A stretch of 64,000 bases of DNA, taken from Atherix ibis (Eukaryota > Arthropoda > Insecta > Diptera > Athericidae). Numbering within the stretch: the stretch's first letter is position 1; each line of letters opens with the position of its first letter. The position numbers and the translations under genes are program-made. Location of the stretch: the NCBI GenBank assembly GCA_958298945.1, contig OY282609.1, positions 64,390,220 through 64,454,219 on the forward strand, given 5' to 3'. This document shows, one piece after another, positions 49,716-61,019 of this stretch. The notes under the pieces are model-generated. The model saw nothing but the letters and a program-made list of their open reading frames with translations, did not search any database and was not told the origin of the DNA.

Positions 49716-49957
49716 TAGTTTTGTACTACGAACACACTCGTTCCCGTCCCAACAACCACATAATGTATTTACTAAGCCTATATTAGATTGAAATTAGTTC
49801 GTGGTAATTGAAATTGATTTTAATTTCCATTAATATTGTAAAATGTTTTTAAACAACTCTTTACTTAATTGAAAAATCCGAAAAGGAAGAGGGTTTGGAA
49901 TTAAATCAAATATTTATAAGAGTTTGAAATACTTTTTTTTGGTTTTGTTTTTTACTA

Positions 49958-51209
49958 CGAGGGTCGTTCAATAAGTCCTTAGAAAATCCAAGAAATTGCG
50001 CTCGTAGTGTCGGTATAGATTTTTTTTTGTAAGTAGCTGTCAAAATTTCAGCTTGATCCATAGCGTAGGTCAATTTCTATCGTCGATTAAAGATAACGAT
50101 ATTTATTTGTGCATAACAATGGAAAAAGCGAGTTTAGGGCTGTCATCAAACATCTCCATTCGAAAGTCTTAAGCCCGAAAGAAATCAAAGCCGAGTTGGA
50201 TTCAGTTCATGGCACATCTGCACCTGTGTTTGCGACGGTTTACAATTGGGTAAATGAATTTAAACGTGGCCGTTCATCCACAAAAGATGAACATCGTTCA
50301 GGACGCCCAGTTGAGGTGTCTACTCCTGAAATCATCGACAAAATCCACGATCTGATTTTGAACGATCGGCGAATTAAAGTGCGCCAATTAGTTGAGGCCA
50401 CGGGCATATCACAAGGTACAGTCGCATTAATTTTGCATGGAAAATTATCTGTGAAAAAAATTTCGGCAAGATGTGTGCCGCGTTTGCTCTCAGAGGAGAA
50501 TAAGCGCAATCGTGCATTGGACTCTGAGGCTATGTTGGCACTCTTTCATCGCAATCCTGCCGAATTCCTTTGTCGATATGTCACTCTGGACGAAACCTGA
50601 TACACTACTACACACCAGAAACGAAGAGACAGTCATCACAGTGGATTTTCTAGGGTGAACGGGCTCCGAAGAAGGCAAAAACTGTGCCATCGGCCGGCAA
50701 GATGATGGCCACGGTCTTTTGGGATTCGCAGGGCATCATTTTTATCGACTACTTGGAAAAAGGAAAAACAATAACAGGAGCGTATTACGCGTCAGGACAA
50801 CGGGCGTGTGAAACGCCCACATCTGAATAAGAAAAAAATCCTCTTGCATCAGGACAATGCGCGTGTGCACACCTGCGCTGTTTCCATGGCCAAAATTGTG
50901 GAATCGAGAATGGAATTGTTGCAGCATCCCGTTTATTCACCAGATTTGGCCCGAGTGACTATTTTCTTTTCCCCAATCTGAAGAAATGGCTTGGCGGACG
51001 ACGGTTCACTTCCAACGAGGACGTCATTGCTCAAACGGATGAGTATTTTGCAGAACTTCCGAAATTCTATTTTTTGGACGGGATAAAAATTTTGGAAAAA
51101 TGGTTGGAAAAGTGTATAGAGCTAAAAGGAGATTATGTTGAAAAATAAAATTTTTTTTTTAAAACAGTTTTTTTCCATCTTTTTCTAAGGACTTATTGAA
51201 CGACCCTCG
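49958..51209 (+). mobile_element. mariner element, family A, broken copy
   Basis: Complete terminal repeats from 49958 to 51209 with TA on both sides. The plus-strand transposase runs from ATG 50119 to TAA 51146-51148. One A is lost in the MEKSE run right after the start codon. One G is lost in ETWIHYY at about 50599. A deletion of about 30 bp near 50795 removes SLLQRLSEEIKE, and a C is missing in LAPSD near 50950. The Asp codons are present but out of frame with one another. Confidence 0.93.
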
Positions 51210-51211
51210 TA

Positions 51212-51699
51212 TCATTACTTATATTTCAAGCATTATACAATTGTTTATAGAGTATCCTTATGCATTTTTTAATTAATATACATAAATACGTTTTTTAATT
51301 CTAAAAAATGACTTTGTTAGTTATAAGCAAAATTATTTATTTGCCAGTATAATTCAAAAGTAAATTATTTTTTTTTTAAATTTTAGTTTATTTTTATTAT
51401 TTAGTAAATAAATATCCTAATAGTTTCATCTTGATTGTCAAACAGTGCAGATTGAATTTTTTTTGTGTAGTTCGGTTCAGATTAAAAACCTGTTGTTATT
51501 ATTTGCAATTTATTTGAAAATGTGTTTCAATAAAATATTAAATTTATTTCTGAAAAACTTTTATAAAATCTTTAAAAACTCTAAATAAAAAATTTTGTGC
51601 TATAAATAAAAAACAAACAATGTCCCGAAATATTGCCAGGACGTGGGCATATAGGAAAAGAAAATAATAGCAAAATGTCCAGCTATAGTGATTAATTCA
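51212..51699. other. AT-rich spacer before the LINE
   Basis: Nothing was recognised apart from T/A-rich low-complexity DNA. Confidence 0.5.
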
Positions 51700-51866
51700 C
51701 TGAATACGTCTCCCAATTAAATAAGACAATGCAAAAGTCAGCGACAACAATCAACAAAATTAAATAAGACAATGAAAAAACCAGCGAGACCAACACCAAC
51801 GCTAACACCTACTGCGTCCAACCGATTCCAAATATTGGCCAGTATGGAGACTGAGGCAGAAGAGGA

Positions 51867-52480
51867 TTGAAAGAAAAATATCGCAAAGCCACCTCACCCA
51901 TTTTTGTTAAAAATATAACAAATTTCGTTAAAACTGGTCGTGCTATTGTCGAAAGAATTTGCAAAAACTCATTTACTTGCAAGGTTGAAATGAAAGTCCT
52001 TGCAATTAAAGCCATAGATGAGATTGCCTATAGAAATATTGTCCATTATTTGGACGAAATTAAGGGCGATTTTCACACTTACCAAAAAAAGGAGGAAAAG
52101 CCTACAAAGTTGTAATTAGGAATTTACACCATACAACTCCAACAAAAGATATAAAAGATGAATTAAAGATGCTAGGCTATGAAGTAGTCAGCATCTCGCA
52201 TCTTAAACTAAAACCAGCCGCCAACAACAAACCCTTTTTAAGGTTGATAATTTTCTGTAGTCGAAAATTTAAGTTGAAGAGCCCTATCCCACCAAAGACA
52301 TCGCACAATGCCATGGATGTTAGGAATATGGGCATACCAAAACATACTGCCGGCACAAGCTAAGGTGCGTAAAAGTGCTGTTGAGCATTTTTGAAAACCG
52401 AATGCACAAAAACAAGAAATAGTACAGCAAAGTGCGCACTTTGTTTTGGCAACCATTCTCCCAACTACGAAAGCTGCACG
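51867..52480 (+). pseudogene. Jockey ORF1 (Gag-like nucleic-acid-binding protein)
   Basis: ORF 51867-52115 is followed, after a frame change, by YKVVIRNLHHTTPTKDIKDE and LGYEVVSISHLKLK (52105-52225), the PRE_C2HC domain of Jockey ORF1 proteins. Two zinc knuckles follow: CHGC-stop-EYGHTKTYC near 52315 and CALCFGNHSPNYESC near 52432-52476. Such proteins bind the element RNA and target it to chromosomes. A nonsense codon in the first knuckle and several frameshifts mark it as dead. Confidence 0.8.
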
Positions 52481-52849
52481 ATCTAAAAAAACGTTCAAGC
52501 CAAAATAAACATTCGCCCTAAAAGACTGAAATATTTGCCAGTTGAAAATAATTTGTCGTTCGCTACGATGGCATCTGGTTTAAGCAGAACAGTGCAAATG
52601 CAGAATCAACGACAATAAAAAATGCACCAACAGCAACAACAGCAACAATCACAACAGCAGGAACACTCAAATAATCGTAGTTTGTATATTCCTCTCTCAT
52701 CCCTATCTTCCTATGATCTAAGTTCTATGCTCACCCAATTAAGAAGCACCCTAATCAGATCCAAATACATTTACACCCCTTGTAAATATATTAATATCTG
52801 TTGTGTCCAATTTAGCTCCAAACTATAAGTCATTTTAGACCCCAAATTC

Positions 52850-55795
52850 CCTCCTCATCCTGTTATGGAATGCCAATGGGGGACACATTTTAACTTAAGA
52901 TCACATTTTACTATACGCGACTACGATACATAAAGAACAGATCATTCTGACAATACTGTGCATGGTGGAACAGTTATCCTTATAAGGAAATCCATCAAAT
53001 ATTACATCTACTCCAATTTCACTTCCGAATCCATCTAAAATATATACTATCCTCCTAATAAAGGCATCACAGCTTCCAAATTTTCATCATTCTTCCAGTC
53101 ACTTGGAGGAGTTGCAGCGTTAGTAATTTTCGAAGAGTAAATTTTCAAGATGCATTATCGTGAACAAAAAGCAATGCTCCAGAATATCTAGCCACAAAAA
53201 TAAACTAAACAATAAAAACTTGCAACAGAAATAAAAAAAGATCAAACTGAACGATACGAACAGTATACAAGGAATATTACAGACAATAACTCACCCTGGA
53301 CAGCAAAAAAAACGAATCCTATCCTATAAAAGTACATCTGACCCACTTCGACAAATGACGGTACCTGGGCAAAATCGGATATAGAAAAGGCTGAGGTATT
53401 TGCCAGGCAGTTCACTCCATACAAAGGCATAGAAGAAAAGACATACTCACAAAAAATTTATGAAGAACTCAGAATTCCACTTCCTATGAGTTCTTCTCCT
53501 AAAATTTTTACAGTATCCGTAATTAAAAATCGAATCCACCAACTCCTCAGTAAAATAGTCTCTGGTTATAATTTAATAACCGCTCGTATCCTCAAAGAAA
53601 TTTCAAAAAAAACTATCGTGTTTATCATTAGCATTCTTTGTATTAAATATCATATTTTCCGTTACTTTGGAAATTTTCAATTATCAAAATGTGTCCCAAA
53701 CCCAAAAAACCTGTAAATTCCCATATAAATCGATCAGCTTGATACCAATCCTTGGACATTTTTTTTGTTAAAAAACTCTTTTTAAAACGACTTTAGCCAA
53801 TCCTTGAAGATGCTAAAATTATCCCCGATCACCAATTTGGTTTCAGATCAGAAAACTCCACATTCCAACTATCTCATCGTGTGGTTGATTACATTGCGTC
53901 CTCTCTTAAGCGAAAAGAGTACTGTCCAGGCGTGTTCCTAGATACGAGGGTCGTTCAATAAGTCCTAAGAAAATCCGAGAAATTGCGCTCGCAGTGTAAA
54001 AAGATTTTTTTTGTAAGTAGCATTATCGACAGGAAAGCTGTCAAAATTTCAGCTCGATCCATAGCGTAGGTCAATTTCTATTATCGATTAAAGTTAACGA
54101 CATTTATTTGTGCATAACAATGGAAAAAAGCGAGTTAAGGGCTGTCATCAAACATCTCCATTTGAAAGACTTAAGCCCGAAAAAAATCAAAGCCGAGTTG
54201 GATGCAGTTCATGGCACATCTGCACCTGTGTTTCCGACGGTTTACAATTGGGTGAATGAATTTAAACGTGGCCGTTCATCCACAAAAGATGAACATCGTT
54301 CAGGACGCCCAGTTGAGGTGTGTACTCCTGAAATCATCGACAAAATCCACGATCTGATTTTGAACGATCGGCGAATTAAAGTGCGCGAATTAGTTGAGGC
54401 CACGGACATATCACAAGGTACAGTCGCTTCAATTTTGCATGAAAAATTGTCTGTGAAAAAAATTTCGGCAAGATGGGTGCCGCGTTTGCTCTCAGAGGAG
54501 AATAAGCGCAATCGTGCAGTGGACTCTGAGGCTATGTTGGCACTCTTTCATCGCTATCCTGTAGAATTCCTTCGTCGATATGTGACTGTGGACGAAACCT
54601 GGATACACTACTACACTCCAGAAACGAAGAGATAGTTATCACAGTGGATTTTCAAGGGTTAACGGGTTCCGAAGAAGGCAAAAACTGTGCCATCGGCCGG
54701 CAAGGTGATGGCCACGGTCTTTTGGGATTCAAAGGGCATCATTTTTGTCGACTACATGGAAAAAGGAAAAACAATAACAGGAGCGTATTAAGCGTCGTTA
54801 TTGCAACGGTTGAGCGAGGAAATTAAAGAGAAACGCCCCCATCTGAAGAAGAAAAAAATCCTCTTGCATCAGGACAATGCGCGTGTGCACACCTGCGCTG
54901 TTTCCATGGCCAAAATTGTGGAATTGAGAATGGAATTGTTGCAGCATCCCGCTTATTGACCAGATTTGGCCCCGACTGATTATTTTCTTTTCCCCAATCT
55001 GAAGAAATGGCTTGGCGGACGACGGTTCACTTCCAACGAGGACTTCATTGCTCAAACGGATGAGTATTTTGCAGAACTTCCGAAATCCTATTTTTTGGAC
55101 GGGATAAAAATTTTGGAAAAACGGTTGGAAAAAAGTATAAAGCTAAAGGGAGATTATGTTGAAAAATAAAAAAAAAATTTTTTAAAAAACATTTTTTTCC
55201 ATCTTTTTCTAAAGACTTATTGAACGACCCTCGTATATCACATATCTTCAATCGACTATGGCAACTGTCAAGAGCTTCCTTGCCTTCACACACTTCCTTA
55301 TTATAAAATCATATCTCTTCCAACGTCATTTTCAAGTAATAGTTAATACTGACTATTGCGAAATATCCCCTATCACAGCTGGTATTCCTGAAGGTAGTAT
55401 CTTTGCTCCAATTTTATATAATATTTATATCTTTGATATTCCAACTAATCGCAAAACTGCTATTCTTGCATCCAATTCTAATATCAAAATCGCTTCCAGA
55501 AACCTACAAAAATCCATATCAAAAATCTCCATGACTGTTTTACAAGGTGTAGAGTAAAAGTAAATGATCAGAAGAGTGTTCATGTTTCTTTCACTCTCTG
55601 CAAAGATCCTCCCATCCCAATATACCTTAATGGCGACATTATTTCACCAAAAGACAAAGTATGCTACCTGTGATTAAACGTGGCCAGAATACTTACTTGG
55701 AACCTTCATACGACTACAGACGTTACCGACTATTTCTTAGACTACTGGACAACCAACCGATCAAAACTGAGATTGAGTTTCTCAATTTACACAAT
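52850..55795 (+). pseudogene. Jockey ORF2 (endonuclease/reverse transcriptase), interrupted
   Basis: LLILLWNANG (52850-52885) is the opening of the AP-endonuclease domain, with HGGTVILIRKSIKYY near 52960-53005. DGTWAKSDIEKAEVFARQF near 53360 leads into the RT. FGFRSENSTFQ near 53840 is an RT core motif, and EYCPGVFLD at 53920-53943 ends with the first catalytic Asp of RT motif A. The mariner is inserted exactly there. RT continues after 55234 with SHIFNRLWQ, then AGIPEGSIFAPILYNIYIFD. The YADD box is replaced by a sequence without its Asp pair (ILASNSN, about 55460). The thumb region ARILTWNLHT and LDNRSKL-like pieces end near 55795. Confidence 0.85.
53945..55233 (+). mobile_element. mariner element, family A, nested in the Jockey LINE
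   Basis: Complete terminal repeats from 53945 to 55233 (right end with AAAGAC for AAGGAC), TA duplication at 53943-53944 and 55234-55235. The plus-strand transposase starts at ATG 54120 and ends at 55169. A Gln codon is TAG near 54633 (KR*LS), a Tyr codon is TAA near 54790 (GAY region), and the Ser of YSPDLAP is TGA near 54957. The last change is the same Ser-to-stop seen in the 20529 copy. Confidence 0.93.
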
Positions 55796-55797
55796 GT

Positions 55798-57480
55798 AAA
55801 AAGATTTCCTTTTTTCTACACTTAATTTACTAATTATGGAAAAAATATGCCCCAGATAATTTATGCGTAAAAACTATAAGTTTTTGAGAAAACATTTCTT
55901 TTTAAAGATTTATGAAATTTTCCAAAGTTTAATACTGATTAATAAATGATTATATTATTCAAATACGTAACGTATGTATATTTATTTTTGAGTACATATA
56001 GTAAGGGTACAGTAGCTAAAAGTTGTTACATATTTATATAAAAAGCTTATTTTGATAATTATGTTTTTAACACATTTAAAATTTCAGAACGTATTCCAAC
56101 CCATATATTTTTATTTATTATATATTTCTGAAGGAATGAAGCAGGGAGGACATGGTAGTATTATTGGTTAATTGTATGACCATATGATCCGATTTCTCTA
56201 CGGACGTATACATAGATATATAGATGGGTTTGTGTATTTGTAATAGCAACCTTCTGTTATGCAGACAGAATTTATCGTGTATAATAGTATACGCATACAT
56301 AATAATATATAATATGCAAAGTTAAACGTATTCTATACTATATGTACATTTTCATGCTATATAGTAGACTCAATTCGGTTACGTACACTCAAAAGATCAT
56401 TATTGCTACAAGGTACTTTGCTAGCGATTTTCCATTAAGGAAACATCACATACCCTCTAATGGTGGCTCCAATGGGAACAAAATTAATTAAGTTAGCTGA
56501 GAAGACCGACTTCGATTAACACAAAATATAATTAAGAAAATTATCTGAAGCCATTTATCACGTGTTATAGAAAAGGGAAAATATCGTCAAATACGAGCAC
56601 ATTCACGTTTAAGTTTATAGCAATCCGTGTAGGAGTACAGTACTCGAAAGCAAACTTAAAGCTGAATATACTTGCCATTAGAATTCACACATAAACACGA
56701 ATACATTAATACTCTTAAATTAACAATTTTCTTATAAACCTACGAATTATGTTGTACATATAAAATTATATACGATATAATACTGTACTTGTATGATCGT
56801 ACAGCATTAACACACAACAAGGACTACGCCTTTTTACTTTCTTTAGAATTTTTTTTTGTTTTCTCCTTTTTTTTCGTTCACCAAATTATTTTTTATTGTG
56901 TACCCCTGAACTTTCTCTTCTTACATTGAATTCTGTTCTCGTGTAATTTACTTGTTAACCCCCGCAGATTCTACCGACTGACGGTATAAATATAAATATA
57001 AGTGCGACGGACATGCAATTAAATAATGAAAAAAGATTAGTAGTAATTAAAAAGAATAAGAATATTAAATGGTATCCTCTTTATGCATGCATGCATATAT
57101 TATTTGTGAGTATGTGTGTGTGTGTTCATGTGTTTGTAAAGGAACACTTTAATAGAATAATTCAAAGACTTAATAAAGAAATTTAATTAAATCATTGAAG
57201 AATTGGAGAGAAATACAAAAAAATAAATTTTTCTGTAGCCATAATAGGGTATTTTTTCAATAGTATTTGCAACGTAACTTCAATATGACGTATACTTAAA
57301 TAATGTGGAAATGATGTTTTTTTTTCTTAAAGAAAAACCTATAAAAATAGCACACTATACGTACCCAAGTAGATAAGACATTATTGTCTAAGCTGCAGAT
57401 ATTCCTGTTCGTGGTGTAGTATAGGACTTACATTTTTAAATGGAATAATTATTATTATAATAGTCATTATAATATAATAT
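55798..57480. other. AT-rich block without a recognised gene
   Basis: Contains TATGCATGCATGCATAT at about 57082 and a short (TG)n run near 57112-57124. No exon was recognised. Confidence 0.5.
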
Positions 57481-57481
57481 A

Positions 57482-58781
57482 AGGTGTAGTAAAAAGAAAT
57501 CCATTATTTTTGCATTAAATTGAAGGTTTTATTTAGCATAGATAGAATGATACGATTTAGTTCAAATATGCATCATTTTGTTCGATAACTTGTTGTCATT
57601 TTGGAGGTAATTTCATAATGCCTCTCTCATAGAAACCCTCGTCCCTATTGTCAAAAAACTGGGACAGTCGATTTTCACAATCTTCTCTTGAGGCGAATTT
57701 TTCACCTGCAAAATCATTCGTCATAGACAGGAAGAGGTGGTAATCACTTGGTGCCAGATCCGGACTATAAGGTGGATGCATAAGAACATCCCAACCAAGG
57801 TCCCGGAACTTCTGGCGAGTCACTATCGATGTATGCGGCCTGGCGTTGTCCTGATGGAACACAATTCCTCTCCTATTGGCCAAAGCTGGCCGCTTCTGGG
57901 CGATTGCTTCTTTCAGACGGTCCAATTGTTGACAGTATAGGTCCGAATTAAGAGTTCGGCCGTAGGGGAGCAGCTCATAGTAGATGATTCCCTGCCAGTC
58001 CCACCAAACACACAGCAAAACCTTCCTGGCTGTCAATCCTGGCTTGACCACCGTTTACGCCGGGTGACCGCGATTTGACCACGACCGTTGTCGCTTGACA
58101 TTGTCGTAAATGACCCACTTTTCATCACCAGTAACCATCCGCTTCAGAAATGAATCGATATTGTTGCGATTTAGCAGCGATTCGCAGATGGAAATTCGGT
58201 CCATGAGGTTTTTTTGCGATAACTCGTGTGGCACCCATACATCGAGCTTCTTTTTGTATCCAGCCTTATTTAAGTGGTTCCAAACGGTTTTTTGTGCACT
58301 GTTTAGCTCCTGGGCAATCGAAACAGTGCTTACGTGACAGTGAAACAGTGCTTACAATCGAAACAGTGCTTACATTATATTATCGACATTTTCGACAATT
58401 GGCCTTCCAGAGCGTGGTGCATCTTTGACATCAAAATTACCGGAACGGAATTGGCGAAACCAAAATTGCACGTGATTGGCTGTTACAGTATCAGAACCAT
58501 AAACATTATTCACATTTTCAGCTGCCTGGCTTGCGTTTTCGCCTTTATCCAAGAAAAACTGTAAAATATGGCGTATTTTCTCTTTGTTTGTGTTCATCTT
58601 TGACGCGTGCTAAAAAAATACTGAGTCAAGTAATCACAAAACTGTATGAGAAGCTTTTTTAGTACGAAATTTTATCTTTCTAACGCTATCTAGTGCAACC
58701 CTATCGCACTTTCAAAACGGGAGATTCAGACTCCTAAAGCCATCTATTGGCAAAATAATGGATTACTTTTTACTTAAACAA
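57482..58781 (-). mobile_element. mariner, mellifera-type, broken copy
   Basis: Terminal inverted repeats are recognisable as GTAGTAAAAAGAAATCCATT near 57486 and AATGGATTACTTTTTACTTA near 58757; the exact outer bases are uncertain. The transposase is on the minus strand from 58597 to about 57557. An insertion of three GAAACAGTGCTTAC units at 58321-58373 disrupts the N-terminal third. Confidence 0.85.
57557..58597 (-). pseudogene. mellifera-type mariner transposase
   Basis: The N-terminus MNTNKEKIRHILQFF...GENASQAAENVN and FRQFRSGNFDVKD are characteristic of the mellifera subfamily. DVWVPHELSQKNLMDR (about 58190-58235) holds the canonical WVPHEL, and MVTGDEKW (about 58120) the first Asp. VFHQDNARPHTS and YSPDLAPSDYH in ORF 57596-58051 hold the second and third, 34 residues apart. 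A frameshift lies between the GDEKW block and MVKPGLTARKVLL. The conserved Trp of LPPKWQ is a TGA stop near 57597, cutting about 12 residues. Confidence 0.85.
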
Positions 58782-58783
58782 TA

Positions 58784-59776
58784 TTTAAGTATACAACGAA
58801 ATAACATAAATGCGGATTTAAAGATACCTTTAATATATATTTTTTCAATAATTTATTTATTTACACTTCCATTTAATTATAATTACACATTTCTAATAGT
58901 AAATGTATTTATATTTTCAAAAAGCGGAAAGGGTTTCTCTCTTCTACCAATAATTCATCGGAATATTGTATATAAATAGGAATATACGTAATGTTCGTAC
59001 CATTATTGTACTTCTTGCATAATTAATTTTTTTTTAATCGAAGAAGAAAATAACAGAAAATTTAAAACATTTAATAAGACTAATAATAACTAACCAAAAG
59101 AAAAAAAATATGCATAGAAAAAACGAAATATGGACGTGTACAAAAATAACATGAACAACATTTACCTAGAAGTTCAATTGACATTTCTTTAAGATCATTA
59201 ACGTCTTCATTAACATTCCATCGAATTCATTTTCCAATTCCATTTTGGTATGAAAAGCCAATTTAGTGTTGTTATACGAATATTATGGGCTATCCCTCCG
59301 CATTAACTCACACTTGATCAGAGTTATTTCGCCTTGAAACTGGTCAAGTTTTTCTAGTTTTCAAGATGTTCATATAAGGTAGAGTCTTTGGATTCTTATT
59401 TCTTGTCTCAGTAACATACTCCCTTTTCTGAATATTTCCGTGGCTCTAGAGTTTCTATGTAAAGACTTTTCGTAGTCTGAGTGTTGTTTTCATTTTAATT
59501 TGAACTGTGTTCTGATATAAATTAAAATGTCCAGAAAAGAATAATTTTGTAAAATTTACAATAAAATTTATAAAAAAATTGGTATTCTTTAAATTTTTCT
59601 AAAAATTTATCCATTATAATTTTTTTTATATATAACATCAAAATTATCCAATTTTTATTCATCTCAAAATTCCTTTTAAATACTAATATTTTTATTAGTC
59701 ACCAATCCATTTAAAATACGTTTTCTTTTACAGCATTAGATATTATTAATAAAACCATCGGGAAACATATGAAAAT
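58784..59776. other. AT-rich spacer between two mariners
   Basis: No gene was recognised. Confidence 0.5.
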
Positions 59777-59778
59777 TA

Positions 59779-61017
59779 CCAGGTGTATAAGCTTAAATCC
59801 CCTGTTTTTTTGGTCAAAAAAATACATGTTTTTTTCATAGAAATCAAAAATAAATTTATTCAAAGTACTTGCCCTCGCTAGCTACATATTTTTTTTATTT
59901 TTTTTTTCACGCCAAAAAAATTTCTTTTATTTTGTGGTAAACCACTCATCAAGCCATTTTCAGACGTCTTCGTAAGAATCGAAGTGCTGCTCAGCGAGCG
60001 CGTGGCCCATCGAGGAAAACAGGTGGTAGTCGGAAGGGGCAAGGTCTGGTGAATAAGCGGGGTAGGGTAGCACCTCCCAGTTGAGTGTCTCCAAGTGGTT
60101 TCGAACCATTTTTGACGTGTGCGATGGTGCGTTGTCGTGGAGGAAAATTAGCTTGTCATATATTTTTTGATAATCCGTACTTTTTTCACGCAGAGCAAGG
60201 TGCAATTTGATCAGTTGTTGGTGGTAGCGGTGGGTATTGACAGTTTCACCTGGTTTCAACATCTCATAGTAGACGATACCCTGCTGATCGCACAAAACGC
60301 ACAGTATCTTCTTCCATCCGAAGCAATTTGGTTTTGGGGAAGATGTTGATAGTTGGCCAGGATCAAACCACGATTTCTTGCGTTTAGGATTCTCGAAATA
60401 TATCCACTTTTCATCGCCTGTCACAATCCGATGCAGGAACGACTTTCTTTTTTTCCGGCGAGCAAGATTTCGCATGTGTTTGGCGTCGCACCATCTGCCT
60501 ATCGTTCAATTCATACGGCACCCATTTTACGATCTTTTCAATCTTCCCCATGGCACGCAGACGCATGGAAATGGCTGGTTGAGTAACACCCAATTGCTCC
60601 GTGAGCATTTTTTGCGATTGGGTATCGTCTTCGTCCAAAAGAGCCTGCAATTGATGGTCCTCAACCTTCCTAGGCCGATTTTCACGCTTCTTGTCCCACA
60701 AGTCAAAATTGCCGTCTTTGAACCAACGAAACCAATCTCGGGACGTTGTTTCCGATAAAGCACTGTCACCATAGATATTGGATGCAATTCGGCAGCCGAT
60801 TTCTTCAAATTGAAGTAGAAGAGCAGAGCTTACCGCATATGCTCTTTTTCTTTAAAAATGTATGTTGTTGTACATAAAAAAATCTGTAAAAAATGTGCAA
60901 TGATTAATGTTGACAGATGTCAAACTCATAAAAAAAATTATGGCGTGCCCATGGTAGCTTAATACGCTCACTCACGCCATCTATGTCCAAACACTGGATT
61001 TAAGCTTATACACCTGG
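59779..61017 (-). mobile_element. mariner, mauritiana-type, broken copy
   Basis: Terminal repeats CCAGGTGTATAAGCTTAAAT (59779) and ATTTAAGCTTATACACCTGG (to 61017) are flanked by TA (59777-59778, 61018-61019). The transposase is on the minus strand. It is the same lineage as the copy at 44726 in opposite orientation. Confidence 0.93.
59933..60850 (-). pseudogene. mauritiana-type (Mos1-like) mariner transposase
   Basis: Blocks in order on the minus strand: EKEHMR, then FNLKKSAAELHPIS; QLQALLDEDDTQSQKMLTEQ; AISMRLRAMGKIEKIVKWVP; then, in ORF 59960-60475, FLHRIVTGDEKWIYFENPKR (first Asp), LCDQQGIVYYEMLKPGETV, HDNAPSHTSKMVRNHLE (second Asp) and AYSPDLAPSDYHLFSSMGHA (third Asp). The catalytic half is open and retains D,D34D. 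The normal start codon, present at 44872 in the sister copy, is deleted near 60850. At least two frameshifts lie in the N-terminal half, one in the poly-Lys run near 60450. The extreme C-terminus is eroded into T-runs. Confidence 0.87.
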
Positions 61018-61019
61018 TA

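Larger units (their letters stand above)
45896..49955. other. AT-rich block with simple repeats
   Basis: No gene was recognised. It holds a tRNA-like box at 47771-47845 and a TGGCAA-type array at 49636-49715. Several ORFs of 60-80 codons show no family features. Confidence 0.5.
51700..55795 (+). mobile_element. Jockey-clade non-LTR retrotransposon, dead, interrupted by a mariner
   Basis: The plus strand carries a Gag-like ORF1 followed by an endonuclease/reverse-transcriptase ORF2, both in pieces. The 5' region has a short direct repeat (AATTAAATAAGACAATG near 51715 and 51758) and a CAA/CAG-rich tract at 52621-52665 between the ORFs. A family A mariner is nested at 53945-55233. Without it the element is about 2.8 kb, shorter than complete Jockey elements, so internal deletions are likely. 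No clear poly-A tail was placed. Confidence 0.85.
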
